Source: Lysobacteraceae bacterium NML03-0222 (GTDB lineage: Bacteria > Pseudomonadota > Gammaproteobacteria > Xanthomonadales > Xanthomonadaceae). From it: a stretch of DNA of 64,000 bases. Both the position numbers and the translations under genes were made by a program. The stretch is from NCBI GenBank assembly GCA_002798195.1, contig NWQM01000007.1, positions 37,077 through 101,076 of the forward strand. The letters are read 5' to 3'. The notes under the pieces were generated by a model. The model saw only the letters and a program-made list of their open reading frames with translations, made no database searches and had not been told where the DNA came from. Position 1 is the stretch's first letter; every line of letters starts with the position of its first letter. Shown in pieces: positions 34,998 to 43,601 of the stretch.

Positions 34998-35674
34998 CAG
35001 ATTACCCCTGGATATTTCATTCCATAACAACCAATCAATTTACTCATTGCCTCATCATCGCTGATCGCACCAGCCGCCAGACTAAAAACAACGGCAACGT
35101 CACCTTGACCGCCCTCCACTGAAGTTATGCCAAGTCTGTTGGCTACTTTGTATGCCATAAGTGAGGCTATCGCCTCATTACGAGCCCAGGCATCACGATC
35201 CAGAACACCCGACCACTTATATACATGATGATAAATCTCATGAGCAATGACAAAAACCATTGCATTTACCGCATAATCACCAGGATTAATATTCCAGCCC
35301 TGCAACTTTATGTGTGGCGGCTCAGTGGCATGATATGTTGCCATACTTGCCGTTGAGCCTATTGCAAACCTACCCCCATCTGAAATGAATTTTGCAAAAG
35401 CCTTCGTGAACTCCAAACCCTGGAAAACTTTCGCCTTTAATTTCTCATTGAGCTTTTGAAACTCTGTACTTGAAACTAATGTTTTTACATCAGGATCCAG
35501 CTCGTATACATTTATAGGGTCGTTTCCTGATATAGGCACCTGGGAGGTATGCTGCTCTTCATCTCGCCTTCCGTATTGATTTTCCATCCAGCTCAATAAG
35601 GCATCAAGGCTAGGAAAGCCTGCAAAACGAGTAGGATCGGAAGTACCTCTAACTACAATACGGATAATCTCCAT
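34997..35674 (-). CDS. Putative HExxH metallopeptidase-like protein of unknown family
   Basis: 225 residues, no signal peptide. Contains VIAHEIYHHVY: a zinc motif H145-E-I-Y-H149, followed 17 residues later by Glu167 in ARNEAIASLMAYKVANRLG, the spacing of a gluzincin-type third ligand. The rest is not recognised. Markedly AT-rich with unusual codons compared with the surrounding genes, so likely acquired. It is the upstream partner of the overlapping OmpA-like lipoprotein gene; an effector plus periplasmic partner is one possibility, but this is inference. Confidence 0.65.
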   Translation of the reverse strand: MEIIRIVVRGTSDPTRFAGFPSLDALLSWMENQYGRRDEEQHTSQVPISGNDPINVYELDPDVKTLVSSTEFQKLNEKLKAKVFQGLEFTKAFAKFISDGGRFAIGSTASMATYHATEPPHIKLQGWNINPGDYAVNAMVFVIAHEIYHHVYKWSGVLDRDAWARNEAIASLMAYKVANRLGITSVEGGQGDVAVVFSLAAGAISDDEAMSKLIGCYGMKYPGVI

Positions 35675-35750
35675 AGCAGCCCCAAGAAGTATCTATTTTC
35701 AGTATAAACATACTCTGTACACGATTCATGAATACGGTGATTAGCAGTCC

Positions 35751-35781
35751 AAAAAACAAGCCCCGGGGAAACCGGGGCTTG
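35751..35781 (-). terminator. Intrinsic terminator of the fba-containing operon
   Basis: On the minus strand CAAGCCCCGG, a short loop, then CCGGGGCTTG followed by TTTTTTGG. It is 32 bp past the fructose-bisphosphate aldolase stop. Confidence 0.9.
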
Positions 35782-35812
35782 ATAAACATGCTTTGAGAGT
35801 TGACGTTCTTAA

Positions 35813-36817
35813 TCAACCCTGCCACTGACCGAGGGCGGCCAGGCCGTTGGCCTTGGCACGCTCATACACGGTAGCCTGGGCGGCGGCATAGTTGCCCTGC
35901 ATGTCCTGCGACCAGAGCTTGAGTGCCGCCTGCTGCATGGCGCGGCCATAGGAGAACGACAGCGGCCACGGGTTCGGCCCCATGCGGTTCATCGCATCCA
36001 GATGCGCGGTAGCCGCTTCATCGGACTGGCCGCCGGAGAGGAACACGATGCCCGGCAGGATGGCCGGAACGGCAGACTTCAGGCACATCAGCGTGGCTTC
36101 GGCCACTTCTTCAACGCTGGCCTGCTCCGGGCAGTCCTTGCCGGGGACGACCATCGAAGCCTTCAGGATGGTGCCTTCCAGCATCACATTGTGCTGGTAC
36201 AGGGCATCGAACAGGGCGCGCAGGGTGACTTCGGTGACTTCGTAGCAGGTTTCGATGTCGTGGCTGCCGTCCATCAGCACTTCCGGCTCGACCATCGGCA
36301 CCAGGCCTTGTTCCTGACACAGCGCCGCGTAACGCGCCAGCGCGTGGGCATTGGCTTCGATGCAGGTGCCGGAGGGGATGTCTTCGCCAATATTGATGAC
36401 CGCACGCCACTTGGCAAAACGGGCACCGAGCTTGTAGTACTCCTCAAGGCGGGCACGCAGGCCGTCCAGACCTTCGGTGACCAACTCACCAGGGCAGCCA
36501 GCCAGCGGTACCGTGCCTTTGTCGACCTTGATGCCCGGAATCATGCCGTTATCGGCCATGTATTTGGCAAACGGCACGCCATCGCGGGTGGACTGGCGGA
36601 TGGTTTCGTCAAACAAAATCGCACCGGAGAGATATTCATTGACCTTGGGAGCGGTCAGCAGCAGCTCGCGGTAGGCGCGGCGGTTTTCTTCGGTGCAGTC
36701 AATGCCCACCCCATCAAAGCGCTTCTTGCAGGTGGCGGAAGATTCGTCGATAGCGATGATGCCCTTGCCGGGGGCAACCATGGCGCGGGCGATGTCGGCA
36801 AGCTGTTCAATGCTCAT
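35813..36817 (-). CDS. Fructose-bisphosphate aldolase, class I
   Basis: 334 residues. Eukaryote-like class I aldolase: KGIIAIDESSATCKKRFDGVGI, TEENRRAYRELLLTAP, the DKGTVPLAG loop, EPEVLMDGSHDIE, and the Schiff-base lysine in EGTILKASMVVPG. Interconverts fructose 1,6-bisphosphate with DHAP and GAP without metal. The open frame extends 80 codons upstream of ATG 36817 without similarity. Last gene of pgk-DUF302-pyk-fba, 52 bp after pyk. Confidence 0.95.
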   Translation of the reverse strand: MSIEQLADIARAMVAPGKGIIAIDESSATCKKRFDGVGIDCTEENRRAYRELLLTAPKVNEYLSGAILFDETIRQSTRDGVPFAKYMADNGMIPGIKVDKGTVPLAGCPGELVTEGLDGLRARLEEYYKLGARFAKWRAVINIGEDIPSGTCIEANAHALARYAALCQEQGLVPMVEPEVLMDGSHDIETCYEVTEVTLRALFDALYQHNVMLEGTILKASMVVPGKDCPEQASVEEVAEATLMCLKSAVPAILPGIVFLSGGQSDEAATAHLDAMNRMGPNPWPLSFSYGRAMQQAALKLWSQDMQGNYAAAQATVYERAKANGLAALGQWQG

Positions 36818-36869
36818 TTTGTGTCCTGCAAATGGGTGTGGAAAAGAGGCCGTGATTATAGCCCTGGCA

Positions 36870-38309
36870 TCAGTTTCCCGGTACTTCCAGAATCCGCAGG
36901 GTATTGGTCGCGCCCAGCTCCTCCATGCTGTCGCCACAGGTGAACAGCACCCGGTCGGCAGGCCGCAGCAAACCGCCATCGCGCAGGTGTGCAATCGCCG
37001 CACGCGCCAAGTCGTGCTGATACATGCCACGGCTGTCGAAGGCAATGGGGAACACATCGCGCATCAGACTCATCTGACGGCGTGCGTCAGGATGACGCGA
37101 GAACGCATGAATCGGCACTTGCGAGCGGAACCGGGACATAAAGCGCGCCGTGCCGCCGGATTCGGTCATGGCGATGATGGCGGCCACCTGCATATGTTCA
37201 GTCAGGAACATGGTCGCCATGGCGATCGCCTGATCCACGCGCTGAAGGCCGCGCGGCGCCGCCTCGTAATCGGTATCGCGCTCGAACTGGCGCTCGGCGC
37301 CCATGCAGATACGCGCCATCGCCGCCACCGAGGCCACCGGAAAGCGCCCGGCGGCGGTTTCTGCCGAAAGCATCACCGCATCGGTGCCATCAATCACCGC
37401 ATTGGCCACATCCAGCACCTCGGCGCGGGTCGGTTGCGGGCTATCCACCATCGACTGCAACATCTGCGTGGCGGTAATCACCACTTTGTTGCCTTGCAGG
37501 GTTTCGTGGATGATTTTCTTCTGCAAGCCCGGCAGCTCGGCATCGCCCACTTCCACACCCAAGTCGCCACGCGCCACCATCACCACATCGGCAGCGGCGA
37601 TGATGCCCGGCAAGTTTTCAATCGCCTCGGCGCGCTCGATTTTGGCCACCAGCGCTGCCTGACTGCCGTGCTCAAGGGCGATTTTCCGCGCTTCATGAAT
37701 ATCGGCCGCATCGCGCACAAAAGAGACGGCGATGAAGTCGGCCTTGATTTCCGCTGCCAGTGCAATCAGCTCGCGGTCACGTGCGGTCACTGCCCCCAGC
37801 GACAGCCCGCCACCCAGCTTGTTCAGCCCCTTGCGGTCGGAAAGCAGCGCATCATTCAGTACCTGGGTGCGGATGCGCGTCCCGTCCACCGCCGTCACTT
37901 GCAATTGCACCAGACCATCATCAAGCAGCAGCACATCGCCTGCGGCCACATCACCCGGCAGTCCCAGATAGGCCACGCCAACGGCGTGTTCATCACCCGG
38001 CGCGGCATCCGCTTCGGCCAACAAATCGAAGTGCTGCCCAGTACGCAACCTCACCTGCCCTTGGGCAAAACGGCCAATGCGGATTTTTGGCCCGGGCAAA
38101 TCCACCAAAATGCCGATTTCCCGCCCCAGGCGCTGCGCAGCTTCACGCACCGCTGCCGCGCGCTGGCGATGCGCATCGGCACTGCCGTGCGAGAAATTGA
38201 GTCGCACGCAATCCACCCCGGCCTGAATCATGGCCTCCAGTACACCTACGGCATCGGAGGCAGGCCCCAAGGTAGCGAGAATGCGGGTACGGCGTGGGTG
38301 TTGTTTCAT
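36870..38309 (-). CDS. pyk: Pyruvate kinase
   Basis: 479 residues. Transfers phosphate from PEP to ADP. RTRILATLGPASD at the N-terminus, VRLNFSHG, the catalytic block ALVAKIERAEAIENL with its active-site Lys, VMVARGDLGVEVG, and ITATQMLQSM are diagnostic. Start overlaps the DUF302 gene stop by four bases. Confidence 0.97.
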   Translation of the reverse strand: MKQHPRRTRILATLGPASDAVGVLEAMIQAGVDCVRLNFSHGSADAHRQRAAAVREAAQRLGREIGILVDLPGPKIRIGRFAQGQVRLRTGQHFDLLAEADAAPGDEHAVGVAYLGLPGDVAAGDVLLLDDGLVQLQVTAVDGTRIRTQVLNDALLSDRKGLNKLGGGLSLGAVTARDRELIALAAEIKADFIAVSFVRDAADIHEARKIALEHGSQAALVAKIERAEAIENLPGIIAAADVVMVARGDLGVEVGDAELPGLQKKIIHETLQGNKVVITATQMLQSMVDSPQPTRAEVLDVANAVIDGTDAVMLSAETAAGRFPVASVAAMARICMGAERQFERDTDYEAAPRGLQRVDQAIAMATMFLTEHMQVAAIIAMTESGGTARFMSRFRSQVPIHAFSRHPDARRQMSLMRDVFPIAFDSRGMYQHDLARAAIAHLRDGGLLRPADRVLFTCGDSMEELGATNTLRILEVPGN

Positions 38310-38776
38310 TGCAGCTGTGCAAGCAAGGTTTTCAGCAGTTTTTCGAGCTGTGCCAGTGGAGCGAGCGCATCGGCAGGCAGGCCCTGTGCGGCGGCTTGTG
38401 CCTCGGCATCACGCCAGAGCACTTCGGTTTTGCCTGCATGGTTTTGACGTATCAATACCCGCACTGGCAAATCCAGCGCCAAATCGGGATAGGCCAGCAT
38501 CAATGGCGTGCCGCCGCGCGGATTGCCAAACACCAGCACCTGCGTGGGCGGCATCGACAACCCGGCTTTTTCCGCCGCAGCGGCATGGTCAATCAGCGCA
38601 AATACGGTGATGCCGTGCGACTCCAGTTGTGTGCGCAACGCGCTCGCCGTCTGGCTCACCGAAAGCGGACTCTCGTGCCGCTGCAAAATGGAGGCCTGTA
38701 CCGCTGCTGCCGGGTTTTCCCCGGCAGACAGCATCACCGGCATGCTCAGCAACAGGCTCAGCAACAGCCGCTTCAT
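38306..38776 (-). CDS. DUF302 family exported protein
   Basis: 156 residues with signal peptide (MKRLLLSLLLSMPVMLSAG). The DUF302 core: LESHGITVFALIDHAAAAEKAGL, PTQVLVFGNPRGGTPLML, LDLPVRVLIRQNHAGKTEVLW. Function unknown; the fold is thought to bind small ligands. It is tightly nested between pgk (one-base overlap) and pyk (four-base overlap), so it is co-expressed with lower glycolysis. Confidence 0.88.
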   Translation of the reverse strand: MKRLLLSLLLSMPVMLSAGENPAAAVQASILQRHESPLSVSQTASALRTQLESHGITVFALIDHAAAAEKAGLSMPPTQVLVFGNPRGGTPLMLAYPDLALDLPVRVLIRQNHAGKTEVLWRDAEAQAAAQGLPADALAPLAQLEKLLKTLLAQLQ

Positions 38777-39948
38777 CAGCTACGCGCCTTGAGTGCGGCC
38801 ACAGCCGGCAGTTCCTTGCCCTCCAGAAACTCTAGGAAAGCACCGCCGCCGGTGGAGATATACGAAACTTCCTTGGCGATGCCGTATTTGTCCACCGCAG
38901 CCAGGGTGTCGCCGCCGCCAGCAATGGAGAATGCCGGCGAGACGGCAATGGCGCGCGCCAGCGCTTCGGTGCCTTTGCCGAAGGCGTCGAACTCGAACAC
39001 GCCCACCGGGCCATTCCAGACCACGCTGCCAGCCTTGGCAATCAGCGCGGCATATTGCGCAGCGGTTTGCGGGCCGATATCGAGAATCATGTCCTCATTG
39101 CCGACCGCATCCACTGCCTTGACCGTGGCCGGAGCATCGGCAGCAAACGCCGGGGCGACGACCACATCCACCGGCAGCGGAATCTCCGCGCCACGCGCCT
39201 TGGCATCGGCGGTAATCTTGCGCGCGGTATCAAGCAAATCCGCTTCCATCAGCGATTTGCCCACCGGGTAGCCGGCTGCCGCGATAAAGGTATTGGCAAT
39301 GCCGCCACCAACAATCAATTGATCCACCTTGCCGACCAGCGAGGACAGCAGCTCCAGCTTGGTGCTGACCTTGCTGCCGGCGACAATCGCCAGCAGCGGG
39401 CGTGCCGGGTTATCCAGCGCACGTGCCAATGCGTCCAGTTCGGCCATCAGCAGCGGCCCGCCAACAGCTTGCTTGGCGGCGCGAATCACGCCATGGGTGG
39501 AGGCCTGCGCGCGGTGTGCGGTGCCGAAGGCATCCATCACGAAGATGTCGCAAAGCGCGGCATATTTTTGGGCAAGGGCTTCATCATCGGCTTTCTCACC
39601 GATATTCATGCGGCAGTTTTCCAGCAGCACGATTTGCCCCGGCGCCACTTCCACGCCATTGAGATAATCCTTGATGAGCGGCACCTCGCGCCCCAGCAGT
39701 TCCGAAAGCCGTTTGGCCACCGGCGCCAGCGAGTCAGCCTCGCTCCACTGGCCTTCCTTGGGACGCCCCAGATGCGACATCACCATCACCGCCGCACCGG
39801 CTTCAAGCGCGGCTTTGAGGGTCGGCAGCGAAGCATTGATACGCTGGTCGGAAGTCACCCGGCCATCTTCCACAGGCACGTTCAAATCCTGGCGAATCAA
39901 TACCCGCTTGCCGGACAGCTCAACATCGCTCAAACGAAGAATGCTCAT
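38776..39948 (-). CDS. pgk: Phosphoglycerate kinase
   Basis: 390 residues. RVLIRQDLNVPVEDG, VMVMSHLGRPKEG, the AFGTAHRAQAST hinge region, IVAGSKVSTKLELL, and the nucleotide loop SIAGGGDTLAAVDKYG identify PGK. ATG 39948 has a GGGA site and the family N-terminus (SILRLSDVELSGKRVLIR); the frame is open for 37 more codons upstream with no similarity. A cluster of five hairpins lies just upstream of its start. Confidence 0.97.
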   Translation of the reverse strand: MSILRLSDVELSGKRVLIRQDLNVPVEDGRVTSDQRINASLPTLKAALEAGAAVMVMSHLGRPKEGQWSEADSLAPVAKRLSELLGREVPLIKDYLNGVEVAPGQIVLLENCRMNIGEKADDEALAQKYAALCDIFVMDAFGTAHRAQASTHGVIRAAKQAVGGPLLMAELDALARALDNPARPLLAIVAGSKVSTKLELLSSLVGKVDQLIVGGGIANTFIAAAGYPVGKSLMEADLLDTARKITADAKARGAEIPLPVDVVVAPAFAADAPATVKAVDAVGNEDMILDIGPQTAAQYAALIAKAGSVVWNGPVGVFEFDAFGKGTEALARAIAVSPAFSIAGGGDTLAAVDKYGIAKEVSYISTGGGAFLEFLEGKELPAVAALKARS

Positions 39949-39989
39949 GTTTTTCCCTAAGAATGCAGTGAAATTATGGAAGGTCTGAA

Positions 39990-40129
39990 CAACGCCTTCC
40001 TGGCGTTGCCAGCCCACGCCAAGTCCGGCACCTGTCCGGACTTGGCTCACACGAATCAATCACTGGCATGATTGATTCGTGGCGGGTCTCCATGACCCGC
40101 GAGGAACCTCTGAATATTCAGAGGTTCCT
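39990..40129. promoter_or_regulatory. Array of five consecutive hairpins between algC-type gene and pgk
   Basis: Within 140 bp lie five separate stem-loops: 39990-40008 (7-bp stem CAACGCC), 40019-40045 (10-bp stem CCAAGTCCGG), 40050-40081 (13-bp stem CACGAATCAATCA), 40082-40100 (7-bp stem GCGGGTC) and 40102-40129 (a perfect 28-bp palindrome AGGAACCTCTGAAT plus its complement). They do not share sequence. The last abuts the algC-type stop codon and may be its terminator, though it lacks a T-tract. The others fall in the pgk leader if transcription reads through, or just upstream of its promoter. Confidence 0.8.
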
Positions 40130-40131
40130 TA

Positions 40132-42480
40132 TCAGAACGGAATGGAAAGACCCGGATCAAGTTGCAGCAGCGCATTGCGGAAGGTGGTCTGGATACGTTG
40201 CAGTGCCTCTTGTGTTTTGGCCTCGAAACGCAGCACCAGAATCGGCGTGGTATTGGAAGCACGTACCAGCCCCCAGCCATCCGGCCAGTCGGCACGCACG
40301 CCGTCGATACTGGTCAGCCGCGCCTCCGGGAACTGGCTGGCTGCCACGAAGCGCTCGATGAAGGCATGTGGATCGGGCACCGGGATTTTCAGCTCCGGGG
40401 TGCTGATGCCATCGGGGATTTCGGCAAATACCGTATCGGCGTCCTCATCACGAGTGGCCAGGATCTCCAGAAGGCGCGCGGCCGAATAAATGCCATCATC
40501 AAAGCCATACCAGCGCTCCTTGAAGAAGAAGTGGCCGCTCATTTCGCCTGCGAGCTCTGCCTCGGTTTCGCGCATCTTGGCCTTGATGAAGGAATGCCCG
40601 GTCTTCCACATCAGCGGGCTGCCGCCATGGCGCAGAATCCACGGCGTCAATGCGCCGCTGCATTTGACGTCATAGACAATCATCGCGCCGGGCTGTCGGT
40701 TGAGCACATCGGCAGCAAACAGCATCAGCAAGCGGTCGGGGAAAATATTGTGCCCCTCTGGCGTCACCACCCCCAGACGGTCGCCATCGCCATCGAAAGC
40801 AATGCCGACATCCGCGCCGCTTTGCTTCACCACAGCCATCAAATCCTGCAAATTGTGCGGGTCGCTCGGGTCGGGATGGTGATTGGGGAAGTTGCCGTCA
40901 ATCTCGCAGTACAGCGGCGTCACCTGTGCACCGATGGCCTGCAATACCTTCGGCCCCAGCTCGCCTGCGGCGCCATTGCCGGCATCGACCACCACTTTCA
41001 GCGGGCGGGCAATCTGGATGTCAGAGGCCACGCGCTCAACGTAATCATCGGCCACACTGCGCGTTTCCAGCTCGCCACGCACCTCGGCGATACGCAGCCG
41101 CTTTGCCACGATACGCTCGTACAGCGCCCTGATAGCCTCGCCAGAGAGCGTCTCACCGCCCAGCACGATCTTGAAGCCGTTGTAATCCGGCGGGTTATGG
41201 CTGCCGGTTACCGCCACGCAGGAACCTGCACGCAAATGATAGGCAGCGAAATACACCAGCGGTGTCGGCGCCAGGCCGATATCAATCACCTTGCAGCCGG
41301 CATCGCGCAGGCCATCCATCAGGCCAGCGGCAAGCTCCGGCCCGGAGAGACGGCCATCGCGGCCAACCACGATGTCCGACAAACCCTGCTCGTGCATCTG
41401 TGTGCCGATGGCTTGGCCGATGGCGCGCGCCACTTGGACATCCAGCCCTTGCCCGACCACGCCACGAATGTCGTAGGCGCGGAAAATCCCGGCATCCACT
41501 TGCACATCCGCCTGCGCAGGTGTGCCTGGCAGTGCCCCGACACCCGCCAAGGCTGCGGCTGCGTCCGCCTCCATCTGGTCATACTCCTCGGTTACAGAAA
41601 CTTGTTGCGGCACGGCAGCTGCACCGGACATCTCGGCCAGCGTCGGAGCGGGCGCCGCATCTTCAGGCGCCGCCTTTTTGCCGCGCAGTTTGGGCAACAG
41701 CCATATCAACAGGGCAGTCAACAGAAGTAGCCCGCCCAGCGCCATCGCCGGGATAGCGCCAAGCCCGAGAGGGCCGGTTTTTTCCTGCACATTGATACCG
41801 GCCGCCACGCGCAGCTCGCTACCGGCCAGCTTGACCGCACGCGATTCGGCATAGTCGGCCGAGGCGGCATCGCCCAACTCGGCAATGGTGGTCTGCCCCT
41901 GGCGCAGCGCCAGATAGCCCTGACCAACCGAAACCGAGTTCACCGCTTGGTGCAGCGGCTGCAGCGGCATGACCGCCAGTGCCACTTGCCCCTCCTCCAG
42001 AGGCACCGCCACCAGCACACCTTTTTCAGTGCCCGTCATGCCGATACGCATGGCCGTCTTGCCTTCAACGATCGCTTCCTCCACTGCCGCCAGACGACCA
42101 TAGCCCGACTCGGGCAGTGCCTGATAAAACGGCTGCAAGTCCTGTGGATAAATGGTCACGCTTTGCGCACCCGCCAGCGTCTTGCCCATCTGCGCGGCGG
42201 CAGCCTGCAAGTCACCGCTGGCAAGGAGTGGCTTCAGCGCCTCATCTTGCGCAGCATTCTCCACCTGCTTGCGCATCTGCCCCAGTTGCTGCGTCAGCGT
42301 GGCCGAAAGTGCATCGCGCTCGGCCAGCAGCGTGTGCTCACCACTGCTCTGGCGCCATTGCATGACACCGGAAAACAGCAGCCAACCGGCCAACACTATC
42401 AACAACAGGGCAAGCAATGGTCTTGCCTGCTCCAGCGAGCCCAGCTCGATTTTGGGCAACGAAGATTTTTTCTCACTCAT
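40132..42480 (-). CDS. Phosphomannomutase/phosphoglucomutase with N-terminal membrane sensor-like domain
   Basis: 782 residues. Residues 1-264 are a membrane module: TM 21-39, a periplasmic stretch of about 200 residues and TM 241-263. A linker rich in Ala/Pro leads to the mutase (about 328-782) with phospho-Ser427 in VAVTGSHNPPDYNG, the metal loop DGDGDRLG, sugar loop GEMSGHFFFKERWYG and phosphate loop RASNTTPILVLRFE. The catalytic half matches AlgC/XanB, which supplies mannose-1-P and glucose-1-P for polysaccharides. The anchored form is known in Xanthomonas-type genomes. Lies downstream of dut on the same strand. Confidence 0.93.
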   Translation of the reverse strand: MSEKKSSLPKIELGSLEQARPLLALLLIVLAGWLLFSGVMQWRQSSGEHTLLAERDALSATLTQQLGQMRKQVENAAQDEALKPLLASGDLQAAAAQMGKTLAGAQSVTIYPQDLQPFYQALPESGYGRLAAVEEAIVEGKTAMRIGMTGTEKGVLVAVPLEEGQVALAVMPLQPLHQAVNSVSVGQGYLALRQGQTTIAELGDAASADYAESRAVKLAGSELRVAAGINVQEKTGPLGLGAIPAMALGGLLLLTALLIWLLPKLRGKKAAPEDAAPAPTLAEMSGAAAVPQQVSVTEEYDQMEADAAAALAGVGALPGTPAQADVQVDAGIFRAYDIRGVVGQGLDVQVARAIGQAIGTQMHEQGLSDIVVGRDGRLSGPELAAGLMDGLRDAGCKVIDIGLAPTPLVYFAAYHLRAGSCVAVTGSHNPPDYNGFKIVLGGETLSGEAIRALYERIVAKRLRIAEVRGELETRSVADDYVERVASDIQIARPLKVVVDAGNGAAGELGPKVLQAIGAQVTPLYCEIDGNFPNHHPDPSDPHNLQDLMAVVKQSGADVGIAFDGDGDRLGVVTPEGHNIFPDRLLMLFAADVLNRQPGAMIVYDVKCSGALTPWILRHGGSPLMWKTGHSFIKAKMRETEAELAGEMSGHFFFKERWYGFDDGIYSAARLLEILATRDEDADTVFAEIPDGISTPELKIPVPDPHAFIERFVAASQFPEARLTSIDGVRADWPDGWGLVRASNTTPILVLRFEAKTQEALQRIQTTFRNALLQLDPGLSIPF

Positions 42481-42492
42481 GCGTCCATCCCC

Positions 42493-42951
42493 TTAGCGCA
42501 AGCCAGTATGGCCGAAGCCACCCTCGCCACGTTGGCTTGATTCAAATGTATCCACCACTTCAAAGCTCGCGCGCACCACCGGCATCAGCACCAGCTGTGC
42601 AATGCGATCGCCCGGTGCGATGACATGCGCGGTATTGCTGCGATTCCACACCGAAATCATCAGTGGCCCCTGGTAGTCGGCATCAATCAGCCCGGTGCCA
42701 TTGCCAAGCACGATGCCGTGCTTATGCCCAAGCCCCGAGCGCGGCAGAATCAGCGCGCACAAGCTGGTATCGGCGATATGGATGGCAAGCCCGGAAGGCA
42801 CCAGTTCGCTTGCCCCGGCAGCCAGGGTCAGCGGCGCCTCGATGGCGGCACGCAAATCCAGTCCGGCACTGCCCGCAGTGGCATAACTGGGCAGCGGCCA
42901 TTCGCTGCCAAAGCGGGCATCAAGCATTTTTACTTGCAAAACATGCTGCAT
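42493..42951 (-). CDS. dut: dUTP diphosphatase
   Basis: 152 residues. All five trimeric dUTPase motifs: AGSAGLDLRAAI, PRSGLGHKHGIVL, NGTGLIDADYQGPL, GDRIAQLVLMPV and the C-terminal RGEGGFGHTG lid. Hydrolyses dUTP to dUMP. ATG 42951 is preferred to a TTG two codons upstream. Three bases separate its start from the end of coaB. Confidence 0.96.
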   Translation of the reverse strand: MQHVLQVKMLDARFGSEWPLPSYATAGSAGLDLRAAIEAPLTLAAGASELVPSGLAIHIADTSLCALILPRSGLGHKHGIVLGNGTGLIDADYQGPLMISVWNRSNTAHVIAPGDRIAQLVLMPVVRASFEVVDTFESSQRGEGGFGHTGLR

Positions 42952-42953
42952 CT

Positions 42954-43601
42954 TCAAAGCCTGGTTTCCAAAAGATTCAATAATTGTGCGGCGATTTCGC
43001 GTTTGGCGGCTCTTGCCAGGTTGACCGAGCCGCCCGGCCAGTACACCGTCAGTGCATTGTGCTCAGACTCAAAACCGCCATCGGCACGCCCGACCTGATT
43101 GGCACAAATCATGTCCACGCCCTTGGCCGTGAGCTTGCCCAGCGCATAGCGCTCGATGTCATCGGTCTCGGCTGCAAAGCCCACTACACAGTCCGGGCGC
43201 AAATCGGAAGCCGCCACTTCAGCCAGAATGTCGCGGGTACGCACCAAGGTGAGCGTCATCTGCGCGCTGCCGGGTGTTTTCTTGAGCTTCTGCGTCGCGA
43301 CCTCGTGCGGGGTGAAATCCGCCACCGCCGCCGCACCGATATAGATGTCGGCAGGCAATGCGGCCATCACTGCCGCGTGCATCTGCGCGGCACTCCTCAC
43401 ATCCACCCGCTTTACGCCCGCTGGCGTTGTCAGACTCACCGGGCCTGCCACCAGCAATACCTCGGCACCCCGGCACGCGGCTTGTTCGGCAATGGCAAAG
43501 CCCATCTTGCCGCTGGAGCGGTTGCCAAGGAAACGCACCGGGTCGATGTCCTCATAGGTAGGACCTGCGCTCACCACGATGCGCTTGCCTGCAAGACTCA
43601 C
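42954..43601 (-). CDS. coaB: Phosphopantothenate-cysteine ligase (separate CoaB)
   Basis: 215 residues from a GTG at 43601. GKRIVVSAGPTYEDIDPVRFLGNRSSGKMG, GAAAVADFTP, and the catalytic lysine cluster QKLKK match the C-terminal half of bifunctional Dfp (CoaBC). Here it is a separate frame: the coaC stop TGA and the coaB start overlap as GTGA, with GAGGTG five bases upstream of the GTG as a ribosome site. This permits coupled but separate translation. A frameshift splitting a fused gene cannot be excluded. Confidence 0.88.
   Translation of the reverse strand: MSLAGKRIVVSAGPTYEDIDPVRFLGNRSSGKMGFAIAEQAACRGAEVLLVAGPVSLTTPAGVKRVDVRSAAQMHAAVMAALPADIYIGAAAVADFTPHEVATQKLKKTPGSAQMTLTLVRTRDILAEVAASDLRPDCVVGFAAETDDIERYALGKLTAKGVDMICANQVGRADGGFESEHNALTVYWPGGSVNLARAAKREIAAQLLNLLETRL

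Noticed and set aside
35813..37057. Aldolase with an 80-residue N-terminal extension
   Set aside because: The extension overlaps the pyk end, is Cys/Trp/Arg-rich and unlike any aldolase; ATG 36817 starts the conserved protein.
36693..38447. Plus-strand open frame of about 584 codons
   Set aside because: Antisense to pyk and neighbours; His/Arg/Gln-rich shadow composition.
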